Source of the DNA: an uncultured Eubacteriales bacterium
GTDB lineage: Bacteria > Bacillota > Clostridia > Oscillospirales > UBA644
Reading direction: 5' to 3'
DNA length: 64,000 bases
Assembly: GCA_900547165.1 (NCBI GenBank)
Contig: URFZ01000005.1
Span: forward strand, 62,001 to 126,000
The number at the start of each line of letters is the position of its first letter. Position 1 is the first letter of the stretch. Shown here one piece after another: positions 17,000 through 26,151 of the stretch. The position numbers and the translations under genes are program-made. The notes below the pieces were generated by a model. The model was not told the origin of the DNA, made no database searches, and was given only the letters and a program-made list of their open reading frames with translations.

Positions 17000-18283
17000 A
17001 TGTATACGCCGCTTGCCGCAAGGCTTCGTCCTCACAGAATAGAGGATATGGTCGGTCAACAGCATTTGATAGGAAAGGGAAAACCGCTTTACAAGATTAT
17101 CGAGAGCGGTTCCGTTCCCAATATGATATTTTACGGTTATTCGGGCATCGGAAAAACCACGCTTGCCAGCATAATCGCCGAAAAGACCGACAAAACGCTT
17201 TATAAACTGAATGCGACGACCGCCTCGACAAGCGACATCAAAAGCGTTATTTCCGACATCGGCGCGCTCGGAAACGAGAACGGAATAATCATTTATATCG
17301 ACGAAATCCAGTATTTCACAAAAAAACAGCAACAGGTACTTCTCGAATTTATCGAGGACGGAAGTATTACACTTATCGCATCGACGGCGGAAAATCCGTA
17401 TTTTTACGTCTATTCGGCAATTCTGAGCCGTTCAACTGTATTTGAGTTCAAACCTGTTTCGGGCAAGGACGTTGAAAAAGCTGTGCGCAGGGCGTTTGAC
17501 TTTGTGCGCGACGAGGACAAGGTGGATCTTACCGTTGAGGACGGCGTTGTCGAATACATCGCGTCCGCTTGCGGCGGCGATGTTCGTAAGTCTATAAACA
17601 GCGTTGAAGTGCTGACAGCCCGAAAACCGGGGCAAAAGTCGGTTACGGTCACTCTTGAAGATGCCGTATCCGTCGCGCAGAAGAGTAATATCCGTTACGA
17701 CCGTGACGGGGATATGCATTATGACATACTTTCCGCATTTCAGAAATCCATTCGCGGTTCGGACGAAAACGCCGCGCTGCACTATCTTGCGCGGCTTATA
17801 AAGGGCGGCGACCTTGCGTCGATATGCCGCCGTCTGCTCGTTATCTCTTCGGAGGACATCGGACTTGCTTATCCGCTTGCGGCTGCTGTGACGAAATCCT
17901 GTGTTGACAGCGCGCTCCAACTCGGTTTTCCCGAGGCTCGGATACCGCTTGCGGAGGCTGTTATTCTGCTTGCCACCGCGCCGAAGTCTAACTCCGTCAT
18001 AAATGCGATAGACGCGGCAATTTCCGACGTGGAAAACACGGAATGCGGAGATATACCCGCAGACTTGCGTGACGCGCATTATTCGGGCGCAAAAAAACTC
18101 GGACACGGCATGGGCTACAAATACCCTCATTCGTATCCGAACCACTACGTCAAACAGCAGTATCTGCCCACGAAGATAAAAAATGCCGTTTACTATATTG
18201 CGGGTGAGAACAAAACCGAACAGGCTGCGAAAAAATATTGGGACGTAATAAAAAACGATGAGAAAAAATCAAAAACTGACTGA
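17000..18283 (+). CDS. rarA: Replication-associated recombination protein A (AAA+ ATPase)
   Basis: The 427-residue protein matches RarA/MgsA/WRNIP1. It has LAARLRPHRIEDMVGQQHL, Walker A GYSGIGKTT at about 47-55, Walker B IIYIDEIQYF, the sensor STAENPYF, and the C-terminal helical tetramerisation domain with SSEDIGLAYP and LGHGMGYKYPHSYPNH. It acts at stalled replication forks, clamp-loader style, with SSB. GGAGGAAACG precedes the ATG. The 3' end overlaps nth by 26 bases, so the two repair genes are translationally linked. Confidence 0.95.
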   Translation: MYTPLAARLRPHRIEDMVGQQHLIGKGKPLYKIIESGSVPNMIFYGYSGIGKTTLASIIAEKTDKTLYKLNATTASTSDIKSVISDIGALGNENGIIIYIDEIQYFTKKQQQVLLEFIEDGSITLIASTAENPYFYVYSAILSRSTVFEFKPVSGKDVEKAVRRAFDFVRDEDKVDLTVEDGVVEYIASACGGDVRKSINSVEVLTARKPGQKSVTVTLEDAVSVAQKSNIRYDRDGDMHYDILSAFQKSIRGSDENAALHYLARLIKGGDLASICRRLLVISSEDIGLAYPLAAAVTKSCVDSALQLGFPEARIPLAEAVILLATAPKSNSVINAIDAAISDVENTECGDIPADLRDAHYSGAKKLGHGMGYKYPHSYPNHYVKQQYLPTKIKNAVYYIAGENKTEQAAKKYWDVIKNDEKKSKTD

Positions 18284-18905
18284 AAAAATTCTTGAACTGT
18301 ACCCGCAGGGCGAATGTGCGCTTGAATACCGCGACCCGTTTGAACTGCTGGTCGCTTCGCGTCTTTCGGCGCAATGCACCGACGTTCGCGTCAATATCGT
18401 CACTGCGGAGATGTTCAAAAAACTTAAAACGCCCGAGGATTTTGCGTCTGCGCCCGTCGAAGAGATAGAAAATTATATCCGCTCATGCGGTCTTTTTCAC
18501 ACAAAAGCGCGTGATATAAAAGCGATGTCGCAAATGATTCTTGATGAGTTTGACGGCAAAGTGCCCGACAATATGCAGGATCTTTTGCGCCTGCCGGGGG
18601 TAGGGAGAAAGATTGCAAATCTCATTCTCGGCGAAGTTTACGGTGCAAAGGGCTCAGTTGTTGCGGACACTCATTGCATACGGCTGTCAAACAGGCTCGG
18701 TTACAGTCAAAGCACGAATCCCGCAGTCGTCGAACGCGATCTGCGTGCCGTGCTTCCTCCCGAAAAGAGTATGACGTTCTGCCATGCTCTCGTATCTCAC
18801 GGACGCGCCGTTTGCAAGGCGCAGCGTCCCGATTGCGAAAACTGTGCGCTGAAAGGGGATTGCAAATATGCAAGAGAAAGACAAAAAGAAAAAATCGGAA
18901 AATGA
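18258..18905 (+). CDS. nth: Endonuclease III (base-excision DNA glycosylase/AP lyase)
   Basis: The 215-residue protein has the helix-hairpin-helix LPGVGRKIANLILGEVYG with the catalytic Lys region before VVADTHCIRL (catalytic Asp). The C-terminal 4Fe-4S ligands are spaced C-x6-C-x2-C-x5-C in CKAQRPDCENCALKGDC. It removes oxidised pyrimidines from DNA. The start ATG lies within the end of rarA. The 3' end overlaps the next small gene by 38 bases. Confidence 0.95.
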   Translation: MRKNQKLTEKILELYPQGECALEYRDPFELLVASRLSAQCTDVRVNIVTAEMFKKLKTPEDFASAPVEEIENYIRSCGLFHTKARDIKAMSQMILDEFDGKVPDNMQDLLRLPGVGRKIANLILGEVYGAKGSVVADTHCIRLSNRLGYSQSTNPAVVERDLRAVLPPEKSMTFCHALVSHGRAVCKAQRPDCENCALKGDCKYARERQKEKIGK

Positions 18906-19086
18906 CTCGCCTTACGCCGACTGTCCGAGTTGTCTTTATTATATTTACGACGAAGATTACGAAGAATATATGTGCACGATGTATTTGGACGAGGACGACA
19001 TAATCCGCCTGCAAATGCGAAAAAATCCGACTTGCCCGTACTATCGCAACGGCGACGAATATTTGACCGTCAGAAAACAGAACTGA
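18868..19086 (+). CDS. DUF6472 small cysteine protein
   Basis: The 72-residue acidic protein has four cysteines arranged CPSCLYYIYDEDYEEYMC and later TCPYY, ending GDEYLTVRKQN. This is the pattern of DUF6472, a Clostridia family of unknown function that probably binds a metal ion. Its start lies inside the end of nth, and it is followed by a strong terminator, so it closes the glyA-rarA-nth run. Confidence 0.75.
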   Translation: MQEKDKKKKSENDSPYADCPSCLYYIYDEDYEEYMCTMYLDEDDIIRLQMRKNPTCPYYRNGDEYLTVRKQN

Positions 19087-19140
19087 CGCCGACCGTAACT
19101 TTTCGGAATTCGCGTTTTCCGATTTTTCAAAAAACAAGAA

Positions 19141-19178
19141 CGGCTATCCGCCCTCTCGGACGGATAGCCGAATTTTTT
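19141..19178 (+). terminator. Terminator after nth operon
   Basis: CGGCTATCCG (19141-19150) and CGGATAGCCG (19161-19170) form a perfect stem, followed by AATTTTTTAT. Confidence 0.9.
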
Positions 19179-19235
19179 ATCTCTTTTTTTGAAGCAGGTA
19201 CGACCGAACCCGAAAAACGCCGAGCCGTTTTAATC

Positions 19236-19751
19236 CTAATAAGAAGCAATTCCGACGATTGAAAGCGTTTTGCCGTCATAATCGGTTCTGAACTCCAAGC
19301 CTGTCACTCCGTTTCCGACGGCGAAGGTGCAATTCGTTTGACCGTGCTGTTCTTCGAAGGTGTTTTTGTATCCCTCGATTTCCGCCGCCTCTTTCGAAAA
19401 AACGGAGGAAAACTGTTGCAGAACGGAAGCCGCTTCGTCTTTGGTTATCGAATCAAAAGTAACGGTCACATTTACGAGCTCGGACGAAAGAAGCGTTTCG
19501 AAAAAGCCGTAGCCGACGCTCGCTTTTCTTCCGAAAACATTCTGTTCATACAAATAATATTTTGTTTTTGAGACTTCCGTGCGGTCTTTGACTTCCTTCG
19601 GGTTGCCGCACACATTTTTCAAGTCGGAAAAGCTCATTGAAAAATATAAATTGCCGTCAAAAGGCAATTTGACATTTTTATAAGGCGAGTTAACTCCGCA
19701 GGAAGAAAGCACAAATATCAAGCACAGAAAAAGGGGTATGATTCTTTTCAT
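19236..19751 (-). CDS. Small lipoprotein of unknown function
   Basis: From the ATG at 19751 the precursor has 171 residues. MKRIIPLFLCLIFVLSSCG is a lipoprotein signal with lipobox LSSC. The mature part has no family I recognise; it looks alpha/beta, with FSMSFSDLKNVCGNPKEV resembling SmpA/OmlA-like small domains in which a short helix is followed by GxP. An in-frame ATG at 19766 would add MGEKK, but the inner start gives the normal signal peptide. It may be read from its own promoter, because a terminator follows guaB upstream. Confidence 0.6.
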   Translation of the reverse strand: MKRIIPLFLCLIFVLSSCGVNSPYKNVKLPFDGNLYFSMSFSDLKNVCGNPKEVKDRTEVSKTKYYLYEQNVFGRKASVGYGFFETLLSSELVNVTVTFDSITKDEAASVLQQFSSVFSKEAAEIEGYKNTFEEQHGQTNCTFAVGNGVTGLEFRTDYDGKTLSIVGIASY

Positions 19752-19910
19752 TTTTTTCTCTCCCAAAACAAGTTTTTTGAAGTCCTTCGAGGAACAAATA
19801 CCGTTTACGAAAATATTATATCACTCAGGCTTTCCGAAAGTCAATCACCTTAATGAAATCTTAATTTGCCGATTGTTTCCCGTATGAAAGCTTGTGCAAA
19901 ATGTGACAGA

Positions 19911-19943
19911 AAAAGACAGACATCTGAAAAATGCCTGTCTTTT
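19911..19943 (-). terminator. Terminator of guaB
   Basis: AAAAGACAGACAT (19911-19923) and ATGCCTGTCTTTT (19931-19943) form a 13-bp stem with one mismatch. On the minus strand it ends in TTTTTCTG, 20 bases past the guaB stop. Confidence 0.8.
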
Positions 19944-19963
19944 CGTATATAAAAGGTTTTTTA

Positions 19964-21469
19964 TCAGCCCTTGAATTGCTGTTTTTCTTTGAGCATGACA
20001 TCGTGTGCGCCGCCTTCGACGATGCTTGTTGCCGAAACAACGGTGATTTTCGCCTTTTTCTGCAATTCGGGAATGGAGAGCGCTCCGCAGTTACACATCG
20101 TGGAACGAACCTTGCTCAACGAAAGTCCCACATTGTCTTTGAGCGAACCCGCATAGGGAACATAGGAGTCAACGCCCTCTTCAAACGAGAGTTTTGCCGC
20201 TCCTCCCATGTCGTAACGCTGCCAGTTTCTTGCTCTTGCGCTGCCCTCGCCCCAATACTCTTTCATATAACTTCCGTTTATGTTGACTTTGTTTGAGGGG
20301 GATTCGTCGAAGCGCGCAAAGTATCTGCCGAGCATGATAAAGTCCGCGCCCATTGCAAGCGCAAGCGTCATGTGATAATCGTAAACAATGCCGCCGTCGG
20401 CGCAAACGGGAATATAAACGCCCGTCTTTTCAAAATATTCGTCACGTGCTTTTGCAACTTCCATAACAGCCGTTGCCTGACCTCTGCCTATACCTTTCTG
20501 CTCTCTTGTTATGCAGATTGAGCCGCCGCCTATGCCGACTTTGATAAAGTCTGCGCCCGCTTCGGCAAGGAAGTCAAAGCCCTCTTTGTCCACAACGTTG
20601 CCCGCGCCGACCTTAACAGTATCTCCGTAGGTCTTTTTTATCCAACCGAGAGTTCTGGATTGCCATTCGGAAAAGCCTTCGGAAGAGTCGATGCAAAGCA
20701 CGTCCGCGCCCGCTTCGATAAGGGCGGGAACACGCTTTTCAAAGTCTCTTGTGTTGATACCCGCGCCGACAACATAACGCTTCTGAGAGTCCAGCAGTTC
20801 AAGCGCGTTTTCCTTGTGCGAGTCGTAGTCTTTTCTGAATACGAAATATTTGAGATTGCCGTTTTTGTCGATTATCGGCAGGGAATTGAGTTTGTTGTCC
20901 CAGATTATGTCGTTCGCGGTTTTGAGCGTTGTCGATTCGTTACCGTAAACGAGTTTTGAAAACGGCGTCATAAACTCTTTGACTTTGGTGTCGGGGCTCA
21001 TTCTCGAAACACGGTAGTCTCTTGAAGTTACTATGCCGAGCAATTTGCCGTTCGGAGTGCCGTCTTCCGTTACCGCCATGGTCGAGTGACCGAGTTTTGC
21101 TTTCAAATCTATAACGTCCGCAAGTGTTGCGTCGGGCGTAAGGTTGGAATCGCTTGTAACAAATCCCGCCTTGTGATTCTTTACGCGTGCAACCATCTGT
21201 GCTTCGGATTCAATGGACTGTGAACCGTAGATAAACGATATGCCGCCCTCCTGTGCGAGTGCTATCGCCATTCTGTCGTCGGAAACCGCCTGCATGATGG
21301 CGGAAACGAGAGGAATATTGAGCGAGATTGCGGGTTCTTCGCCTTTGCGGTACTTGACCAAAGGCGTTTTAAGGCTGACATTTGACGGAATGCATTCTGC
21401 GGAAGAATAACCGGGAACGAGCAGGTATTCTCCGAATGTGCGAGAGGGTTCTTCGAATATAAATGCCAT
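19964..21469 (-). CDS. guaB: IMP dehydrogenase
   Basis: The 501-residue enzyme oxidises IMP to XMP with NAD+, the committed step to GMP. The catalytic loop [18 protein letters not shown] contains the nucleophilic Cys, and the flap [10 protein letters not shown] supplies the Arg-Tyr pair. Two CBS domains lie between about 95 and 220 ([33 protein letters not shown]). I use the ATG at 21469, with AAGGAGA upstream; the upstream in-frame start at 21529 falls in the promoter. Its product feeds the GMP synthase subunit encoded at 10872-11849. Confidence 0.96.
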   Translation of the reverse strand: MAFIFEEPSRTFGEYLLVPGYSSAECIPSNVSLKTPLVKYRKGEEPAISLNIPLVSAIMQAVSDDRMAIALAQEGGISFIYGSQSIESEAQMVARVKNHKAGFVTSDSNLTPDATLADVIDLKAKLGHSTMAVTEDGTPNGKLLGIVTSRDYRVSRMSPDTKVKEFMTPFSKLVYGNESTTLKTANDIIWDNKLNSLPIIDKNGNLKYFVFRKDYDSHKENALELLDSQKRYVVGAGINTRDFEKRVPALIEAGADVLCIDSSEGFSEWQSRTLGWIKKTYGDTVKVGAGNVVDKEGFDFLAEAGADFIKVGIGGGSICITREQKGIGRGQATAVMEVAKARDEYFEKTGVYIPVCADGGIVYDYHMTLALAMGADFIMLGRYFARFDESPSNKVNINGSYMKEYWGEGSARARNWQRYDMGGAAKLSFEEGVDSYVPYAGSLKDNVGLSLSKVRSTMCNCGALSIPELQKKAKITVVSATSIVEGGAHDVMLKEKQQFKG

Positions 21470-21506
21470 AACGATTCTCCTTGATTTCTTTTTAATATTA
21501 CTGATT

Positions 21507-21536
21507 ATTATATACCGACGGCTTGCCAAATGTCAA
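21507..21536 (-). promoter_or_regulatory. Promoter of guaB
   Basis: TTGACA (21536-21531) and TATAAT (21512-21507) on the minus strand with an 18-base spacer. The opposite strand leads into spoIIIAA, for which I see no convincing sigma-E promoter in the 58 bases 21537-21594. Confidence 0.75.
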
Positions 21537-21594
21537 CCCCGTTTTCGAAATGTTACGAATAATTCCGAACACGGTTTAATATGAATGGAACAAG

Positions 21595-22497
21595 ATGAAT
21601 GATTTTGATACCGAAAAATATTTCCCATATCCGCTGTCCGCGGTCGTCGGTCACGCCTTTGCCCGCAGCGGGGACGGGCTTCGTCAGATAAGACTTTCCC
21701 GTTCGGGTTTTCTGAGTTTTGACATCGGCGGTAAGAACGTGTTCCCGTCTTCCGTGGGACGTGCCGACGGCAATCCGATACGCATATCGGACGAGATTTT
21801 TGACGAATGTTTTCTGCGCGCCTGCGAATACTCCGTCCATACTTATGCTTCGCGCATACGGGATGGGTTTATTCCTCTTGACGGCGGGCATCGCGTCGGG
21901 GTTTGCGGCAGCGCCGTTACCGATGAGGGACAGGTTCTGCGCGTAAAAAATATTTCGTCGCTCGATTATCGCGTGGCTCACGCATTTTTCGGCTGTGCCG
22001 AACTCGGAGCGCGGTATATAACGGACGGCAAACGAATAAAAAATACCGTGATAGCGTCGCGCCCCGGCTGCGGAAAAACGACTTTCGTCCGAGACCTGTC
22101 GCGTCTGCTTTCCGCAAAAGGTTTTCGTGTCTGTGTCGTTGACACACGCTCCGAAATAGCCGCCATGAAAAACGGCGTTCCCGGCTTTGACGTCGGTGCG
22201 CTGACGTCTGTTTTCGACGGTTATCCGAAAGCGTTCGGTATGGAAAGCGCCGTTCGCGCATTCTGTCCCGATGCGGTCGTCTGCGACGAAATAGGCAACG
22301 GGGACGACCTTTCCGCTCTGCGTTTTTTGTTTGCGCGTGGCGTGCCGTTTGTTGTGACCCTGCATTGCGCCGACGCTTGCGAAATGATGAAAAATGCCGT
22401 GCTTCGCGAACTTATAGGCGAAAAACTCGTCGAAACAGTCATATTTCTCGACAGTTTGCCCTGTCCCACGCATATCAGAGAGGTGTTGACGCTGTGA
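21595..22497 (+). CDS. spoIIIAA: Stage III sporulation ATPase SpoIIIAA
   Basis: The 300-residue protein has a P-loop SRPGCGKTT at about 155-163 and an Asp-Glu box AVVCDEIGNGDD, as in secretion-type ATPases. SpoIIIAA is thought to power the mother-cell side of the SpoIIIA-SpoIIQ channel that feeds the forespore after engulfment. The start ATG is preceded only by a weak GGAAC. The operon order AA to AH is complete, with stops and starts overlapping throughout. The stop overlaps the spoIIIAB GTG start by two bases. Confidence 0.93.
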   Translation: MNDFDTEKYFPYPLSAVVGHAFARSGDGLRQIRLSRSGFLSFDIGGKNVFPSSVGRADGNPIRISDEIFDECFLRACEYSVHTYASRIRDGFIPLDGGHRVGVCGSAVTDEGQVLRVKNISSLDYRVAHAFFGCAELGARYITDGKRIKNTVIASRPGCGKTTFVRDLSRLLSAKGFRVCVVDTRSEIAAMKNGVPGFDVGALTSVFDGYPKAFGMESAVRAFCPDAVVCDEIGNGDDLSALRFLFARGVPFVVTLHCADACEMMKNAVLRELIGEKLVETVIFLDSLPCPTHIREVLTL

Positions 22498-22970
22498 AAA
22501 TTTTTCTTTTGACGGTGGTCTTCGTCTGTTGCTGTTCCGTAGGGCTTTTGCGTGCGTTTTCTCTTGAAAAACGTCGAAAGTCGCTTTCGGAATTTATAGC
22601 GTTCCTTGATTTTGCGGAAACGCTTCTGAAAACGGAGAACCCTCCGACGGCAAGGATAGTCGAACGTTCGGATTTTTCTCTGTTTGACGGCGTGACACCG
22701 CTTGCGGACACGGAAAAAACATATCGCGATTCCGTTGAAAAAAATCTTGCGCGGACGGGCTTTCTTGCACAGGACATCGCCTTGCTCGACACGTTTTTTT
22801 CGGAGTTCGGAAAGACTGACACCGAAAATCAACTGACGCTTGTTTCTTCCGTGCGCGAAGCCGCAGAAAAACTGTTTGCGGAAGCGGACGCGGACAAGAC
22901 AAAATATGCAAGACCGTATGCCGTGTTCGGGCTTTTGGCAGGTGCGGCGCTTGTTATAATCTTTATTTAG
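22494..22970 (+). CDS. spoIIIAB: Stage III sporulation protein SpoIIIAB
   Basis: From GTG at 22494 the protein has 158 residues: a membrane helix (1-20), a helical soluble part (KRRKSLSEFIAFLDFAETLL) and a C-terminal membrane helix (YAVFGLLAGAALVIIFI). This matches SpoIIIAB, whose soluble domain resembles type II secretion GspF. The true start overlaps the SpoIIIAA stop as GTGA; the longer frame beginning at 22365 is an accident of an open phase inside spoIIIAA. Confidence 0.9.
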   Translation: MKIFLLTVVFVCCCSVGLLRAFSLEKRRKSLSEFIAFLDFAETLLKTENPPTARIVERSDFSLFDGVTPLADTEKTYRDSVEKNLARTGFLAQDIALLDTFFSEFGKTDTENQLTLVSSVREAAEKLFAEADADKTKYARPYAVFGLLAGAALVIIFI

Positions 22971-22979
22971 GAGTTTTGA

Positions 22980-23174
22980 ATGGACATCTCCGTTTTGTTT
23001 AAGATAGCCGCCGTGGGCTTGATAGTTGCGCTGCTCAATCAACTGCTGACAAAAACGGACAGGGGAGAGTATGCCATGCTCGTGACCGTTGCGGGACTTA
23101 TTGTTGTAATACTCGTCCTGCTCGGCAGTCTGACCGACCTTTTCGGAGCCATGCGCTCCGCATTCGGATTATGA
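22980..23174 (+). CDS. spoIIIAC: Stage III sporulation protein SpoIIIAC
   Basis: The 64-residue protein has two membrane helices with LLNQLLTKTDRGEYAMLVTVAG between them, the SpoIIIAC hallmark. It is part of the SpoIIIA membrane channel. AGGAGTTTTGA precedes the ATG. Its stop overlaps the spoIIIAD start (ATGA). Confidence 0.92.
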   Translation: MDISVLFKIAAVGLIVALLNQLLTKTDRGEYAMLVTVAGLIVVILVLLGSLTDLFGAMRSAFGL

Positions 23175-23557
23175 GTGCGCTTCGGGTCGTCGGCATCGCT
23201 CTTGCCGCCGTGATGATGACGCTTGTTCTGAAAAAAGAAAACGGTGCGGCGGCGCTTGCCGTTTCCGTTGCCGCAGGCGTTATCGTTTTGCTTTCCGCCG
23301 TTTCGGATATAACGTATCTTGTTTCGTATCTTCGCGGACTTGTCGCAAAAACGCCGACTGCGGCGGAGGGTCTCGGCGTTCTGCTCAAATGTGTCGGAAT
23401 AGGGTACATAACCGCTTTCGGCGCGTCCGTCTGTTCCGATATGGGCGAAAAAGGACTTGCGGACAAGGTTACTTTTGTCGGTCGGATACTTGTTCTCGTT
23501 ACGGGCTTGCCCCTCGTGACTTCGTTCATTGATACGGTTGGTGAGATCCTGTGCTGA
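23171..23557 (+). CDS. spoIIIAD: Stage III sporulation protein SpoIIIAD
   Basis: The 128-residue, four-helix membrane protein contains GLGVLLKCVGIGYITAFGAS followed by CSDMGEKGLADKV, which is typical of SpoIIIAD. It is homologous in part to SpoIIIAC and belongs to the same membrane complex. Its reading frame overlaps both neighbours. Confidence 0.92.
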   Translation: MSALRVVGIALAAVMMTLVLKKENGAAALAVSVAAGVIVLLSAVSDITYLVSYLRGLVAKTPTAAEGLGVLLKCVGIGYITAFGASVCSDMGEKGLADKVTFVGRILVLVTGLPLVTSFIDTVGEILC

Positions 23558-24624
23558 AAAAGGTTTTTGTCATTGCGCTTGTCCTTGTTTTTACGCTTAC
23601 ATTGCCGTTTTCAACCTACGCGGAATCTCTTGAACAAGGACTTGCGGACGTAGAAGATGCGTTGCCCGAAAGCGTTCGCGAATACGGTCTGACAGCCGAA
23701 AACACCGCAGATTTCCTTGACCTCGGTAACGTGTTTTCGTTGCTGTTATCCGCACTCAAAAAGGCTTTTTCGGCGGCGGTCGTTCCGTTTTTGGCAACTC
23801 TTGCCTTTCTTGTCGCGCTTTATCTTTTGAATGCTCTTTTGTCGGACAAAGACAGTCCTCTTCAAAAAACGCTTTGCGCCGTTTTCGCGTTCGGTTCGCT
23901 TGTTTCGACTTTCGTTTCGGTTTTTGACGTTTCGTCCGCCGTTCGCACCTCGATAAGCGACGTCTGCGCGTTCGGTCAGTCTCTTTTCCCCGTCCTGCTT
24001 TCATGTGTCGGTGCGTCGGGACGAGCCGCCCGCGCCGCGGCGGCTTCTGTCGAAACGGGAGTGCTGTTTTCCGCGTTGTCTTTTGTCGGGACGGAACTTG
24101 TCGTTCCATGCGTTAATACGTTTTTCGCAATAGGCGTGACCTCTTCCGTCTTGTCGAACGGGGCTCTTTATTCGCTGTCCAAAACGCTTAAAAAAATCTG
24201 CGTTTCCGCGCTCGGCGTCTGCTCTCTCGTTTTCTCTCTTTCCGTCGGTGCACGGCATGCGCTTGCGTCGGGTGCTGATGCAACTTCCGTCCGTTCCGCC
24301 GCTTATGCTGTGGGTAACGGTATCCCCGTCGTAGGCGGAAGCATAGGCGAATCAATGTCCGCCGTGTTTGCAAGCGCGGAAGCCGTCGCAAAAAATATCG
24401 GGGTGTTCGGCGCGGTCGCCGTTGTTTTACTGCTCTTTTCACCGCTGGTCACCGTCGGCGTGCTGTGGCTTTTGTCTTCGGTTTCGGGTGCTGTTGCGGA
24501 AATGTTCGGTCTTGACCGTATGCGCCGTTTTTTCTCTGTCGTTTGCGACGCGTATTCTCTCGTTGCCGCGCTTGCCGCAGGCGTCGGCGTGCTTGTCATT
24601 ATCAGTCTTGGGTTGGTGATGTGA
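23551..24624 (+). CDS. spoIIIAE: Stage III sporulation protein SpoIIIAE
   Basis: The 357-residue protein has a cleavable-looking signal (MLKKVFVIALVLVFTLTLPF), then an exported segment and about six membrane helices. It is the largest integral membrane part of the SpoIIIA complex. The GTG at 23551 lies inside the end of spoIIIAD. SpoIIIAE motifs VSSVLSNGALYSLSKTLKK and the later GAVAEMFGL fit the family. Confidence 0.92.
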   Translation: MLKKVFVIALVLVFTLTLPFSTYAESLEQGLADVEDALPESVREYGLTAENTADFLDLGNVFSLLLSALKKAFSAAVVPFLATLAFLVALYLLNALLSDKDSPLQKTLCAVFAFGSLVSTFVSVFDVSSAVRTSISDVCAFGQSLFPVLLSCVGASGRAARAAAASVETGVLFSALSFVGTELVVPCVNTFFAIGVTSSVLSNGALYSLSKTLKKICVSALGVCSLVFSLSVGARHALASGADATSVRSAAYAVGNGIPVVGGSIGESMSAVFASAEAVAKNIGVFGAVAVVLLLFSPLVTVGVLWLLSSVSGAVAEMFGLDRMRRFFSVVCDAYSLVAALAAGVGVLVIISLGLVM

Positions 24625-25013
24625 TGAACGAATTTTTTTTCACCGTCATTGTTCTCTGTGTGGTTTGCGCTTTTCTCGAATGTCTGCTGCCGAAAAAGGC
24701 GGGCGATCTCGGCGCGCTCTGCTCCCTTTTTGTCGTTGTCTGCGTGCTCGGTGCATTCACTCTTTCGGACGGCATTGAATTTTCTCCGTCCGCACCCGTG
24801 GCGTATGACGATATGTCCGACTACGCATTCCGCAAAGCCTGCGAAGAGCACGTTTCGGAAATATGCGAGGAATACGGCGTTACGGCATCTTCCGTGCAGA
24901 TTGTTTCGCAGAACGGCAAAAGCGTGGAAAAACTGACGCTGGGCACCGAAAAAAACGACGGTCTTGCGGCACGTCTCCGCGAGATTTTCGGGTGCGAGGT
25001 GACGTTTGAATGA
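24624..25013 (+). CDS. spoIIIAF: Stage III sporulation protein SpoIIIAF
   Basis: From ATG 24624, which overlaps the spoIIIAE stop (TGATGA), the protein has 129 residues. There are two membrane helices near the N-terminus and a soluble C-terminal domain with EEYGVTASSVQI, which in this family is a ring-building motif. A start at 24543 is open but lies in spoIIIAE. Confidence 0.88.
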   Translation: MNEFFFTVIVLCVVCAFLECLLPKKAGDLGALCSLFVVVCVLGAFTLSDGIEFSPSAPVAYDDMSDYAFRKACEEHVSEICEEYGVTASSVQIVSQNGKSVEKLTLGTEKNDGLAARLREIFGCEVTFE

Positions 25014-25516
25014 GACAGAAAAAATTTGACCTGAAAGAACTGAAAAAACGGTTTTTACACAAAAAAACTCTGATTCCCGTTTTGATATGCGCCGTCGCGG
25101 TTCTGTTCCTTGCTTTCGGCTTCGGCTCGGGAAACAAAGAAACTGTGACGGAAGCTGAAAGCACCTCCGTCGAACGTTATGTCGCCGATATCGAACGCCG
25201 CCTTTGCGAACTGCTATCGAAAATAGATGGCGTGGGAAGATGCGAAGTCATGATAACCGTTTCGACGTCGGAACGGAGCGTATTTCTTTCCGACACGGAG
25301 AAAAACGGTGATAATTCTTCGACTTCGCACATAAAGATAAAAACGGGCGGGAACGAACAGGCTGTCGCGGAATTTCGGTATATGCCCGCCGTTGCGGGGG
25401 TCGCCGTCGTCTGCGAGGGCGCGGGAAGCGTCAGCGTCAGAAGCGAAGTTGCCGAAGTCGTCAGCGGCGTTCTCGGCATAGACAGAACCCTTGTTTCGGT
25501 CGCAAAACGTAAATGA
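25010..25516 (+). CDS. spoIIIAG: Stage III sporulation protein SpoIIIAG
   Basis: The 168-residue protein has one membrane helix (about 24-42) and an extracytoplasmic domain beginning RYVADIERRLCELLSKIDGVG, then CEVMITVSTSERSVF. This matches SpoIIIAG, which forms a large ring in the space between mother cell and forespore. The ATG overlaps the spoIIIAF stop. Confidence 0.92.
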   Translation: MRQKKFDLKELKKRFLHKKTLIPVLICAVAVLFLAFGFGSGNKETVTEAESTSVERYVADIERRLCELLSKIDGVGRCEVMITVSTSERSVFLSDTEKNGDNSSTSHIKIKTGGNEQAVAEFRYMPAVAGVAVVCEGAGSVSVRSEVAEVVSGVLGIDRTLVSVAKRK

Positions 25517-25533
25517 TTTTGGGGAGAACTCTT

Positions 25534-26028
25534 ATGAAATTCAGAAAAACACGTTGGTTGATAGCATTCCTGACCGTTGCCGTTATCGTTGCCGTCGGCA
25601 TAGGCTGGCGCGTCTCTTCCGGCAAAAAGACCGTGCCCGAAACCGTGGGAACGGACAAAACCGTCAAGACTTCTGCGGACGACGATTATTTTGACACCGC
25701 CCGTTACACACGCCAGCAGTCCCGCGACGAGGCGATAGGTGTGCTGAAAAGTGTTGTCAACAACGAAAACGCCGACGACCAATCAAGACTTGAAGCCGCC
25801 GATAAGATAAACGGTTATGCCGTGCGCAGCGAACAGGAAAAAGCGATAGAAAATCAGATAATCGCAAAAGGGTTCGAGGACTGTATAGTGTTTGTCGGCG
25901 AGGATAACGCCTGCGTTGTCGTCAAAACCGACGGTCTGACTTCCGCACAGGCGGCTCAGATACTCGACATAATCGCTTCTGCCACACATCTGAACTCAAA
26001 TGTCATAAAAATTATTGAGATGAAGTAG
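25534..26028 (+). CDS. spoIIIAH: Stage III sporulation protein SpoIIIAH
   Basis: The 164-residue protein has one N-terminal membrane helix and a YscJ/FliF-like ring-building domain (ARYTRQQSRDEAIGVLKS to the end, VVKTDGLTSAQAAQILDIIA). SpoIIIAH binds SpoIIQ of the forespore membrane. GGGGAGA precedes ATG 25534. It ends the sporulation operon; a vegetative-type promoter begins right at its stop codon. Confidence 0.92.
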   Translation: MKFRKTRWLIAFLTVAVIVAVGIGWRVSSGKKTVPETVGTDKTVKTSADDDYFDTARYTRQQSRDEAIGVLKSVVNNENADDQSRLEAADKINGYAVRSEQEKAIENQIIAKGFEDCIVFVGEDNACVVVKTDGLTSAQAAQILDIIASATHLNSNVIKIIEMK

Positions 26029-26056
26029 TGACAAACGGGAAAAAATGTGATATAAT
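26028..26056 (+). promoter_or_regulatory. Promoter before Asp23 gene
   Basis: GTGACA (26028-26033) and TATAAT (26051-26056) have a 17-base spacer. The position suggests that the Asp23-nusB-xse-ispA genes are transcribed in growing cells, separately from the sporulation operon. Confidence 0.6.
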
Positions 26057-26151
26057 ATACTCGGAACATTATAAACGGATTCTTAAAACCCCGTATTTGC
26101 CGTTTTCGGCATTGCGGCATTTTATCCGAAAGACCAAGGAGGCTGTACATT

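Noticed and set aside
21537..21594. Sigma-E promoter for spoIIIAA (GAATAATT with ATATGAAT 14 bases later)
   Set aside because: It would place the transcript start at the start codon itself and matches the consensus poorly.
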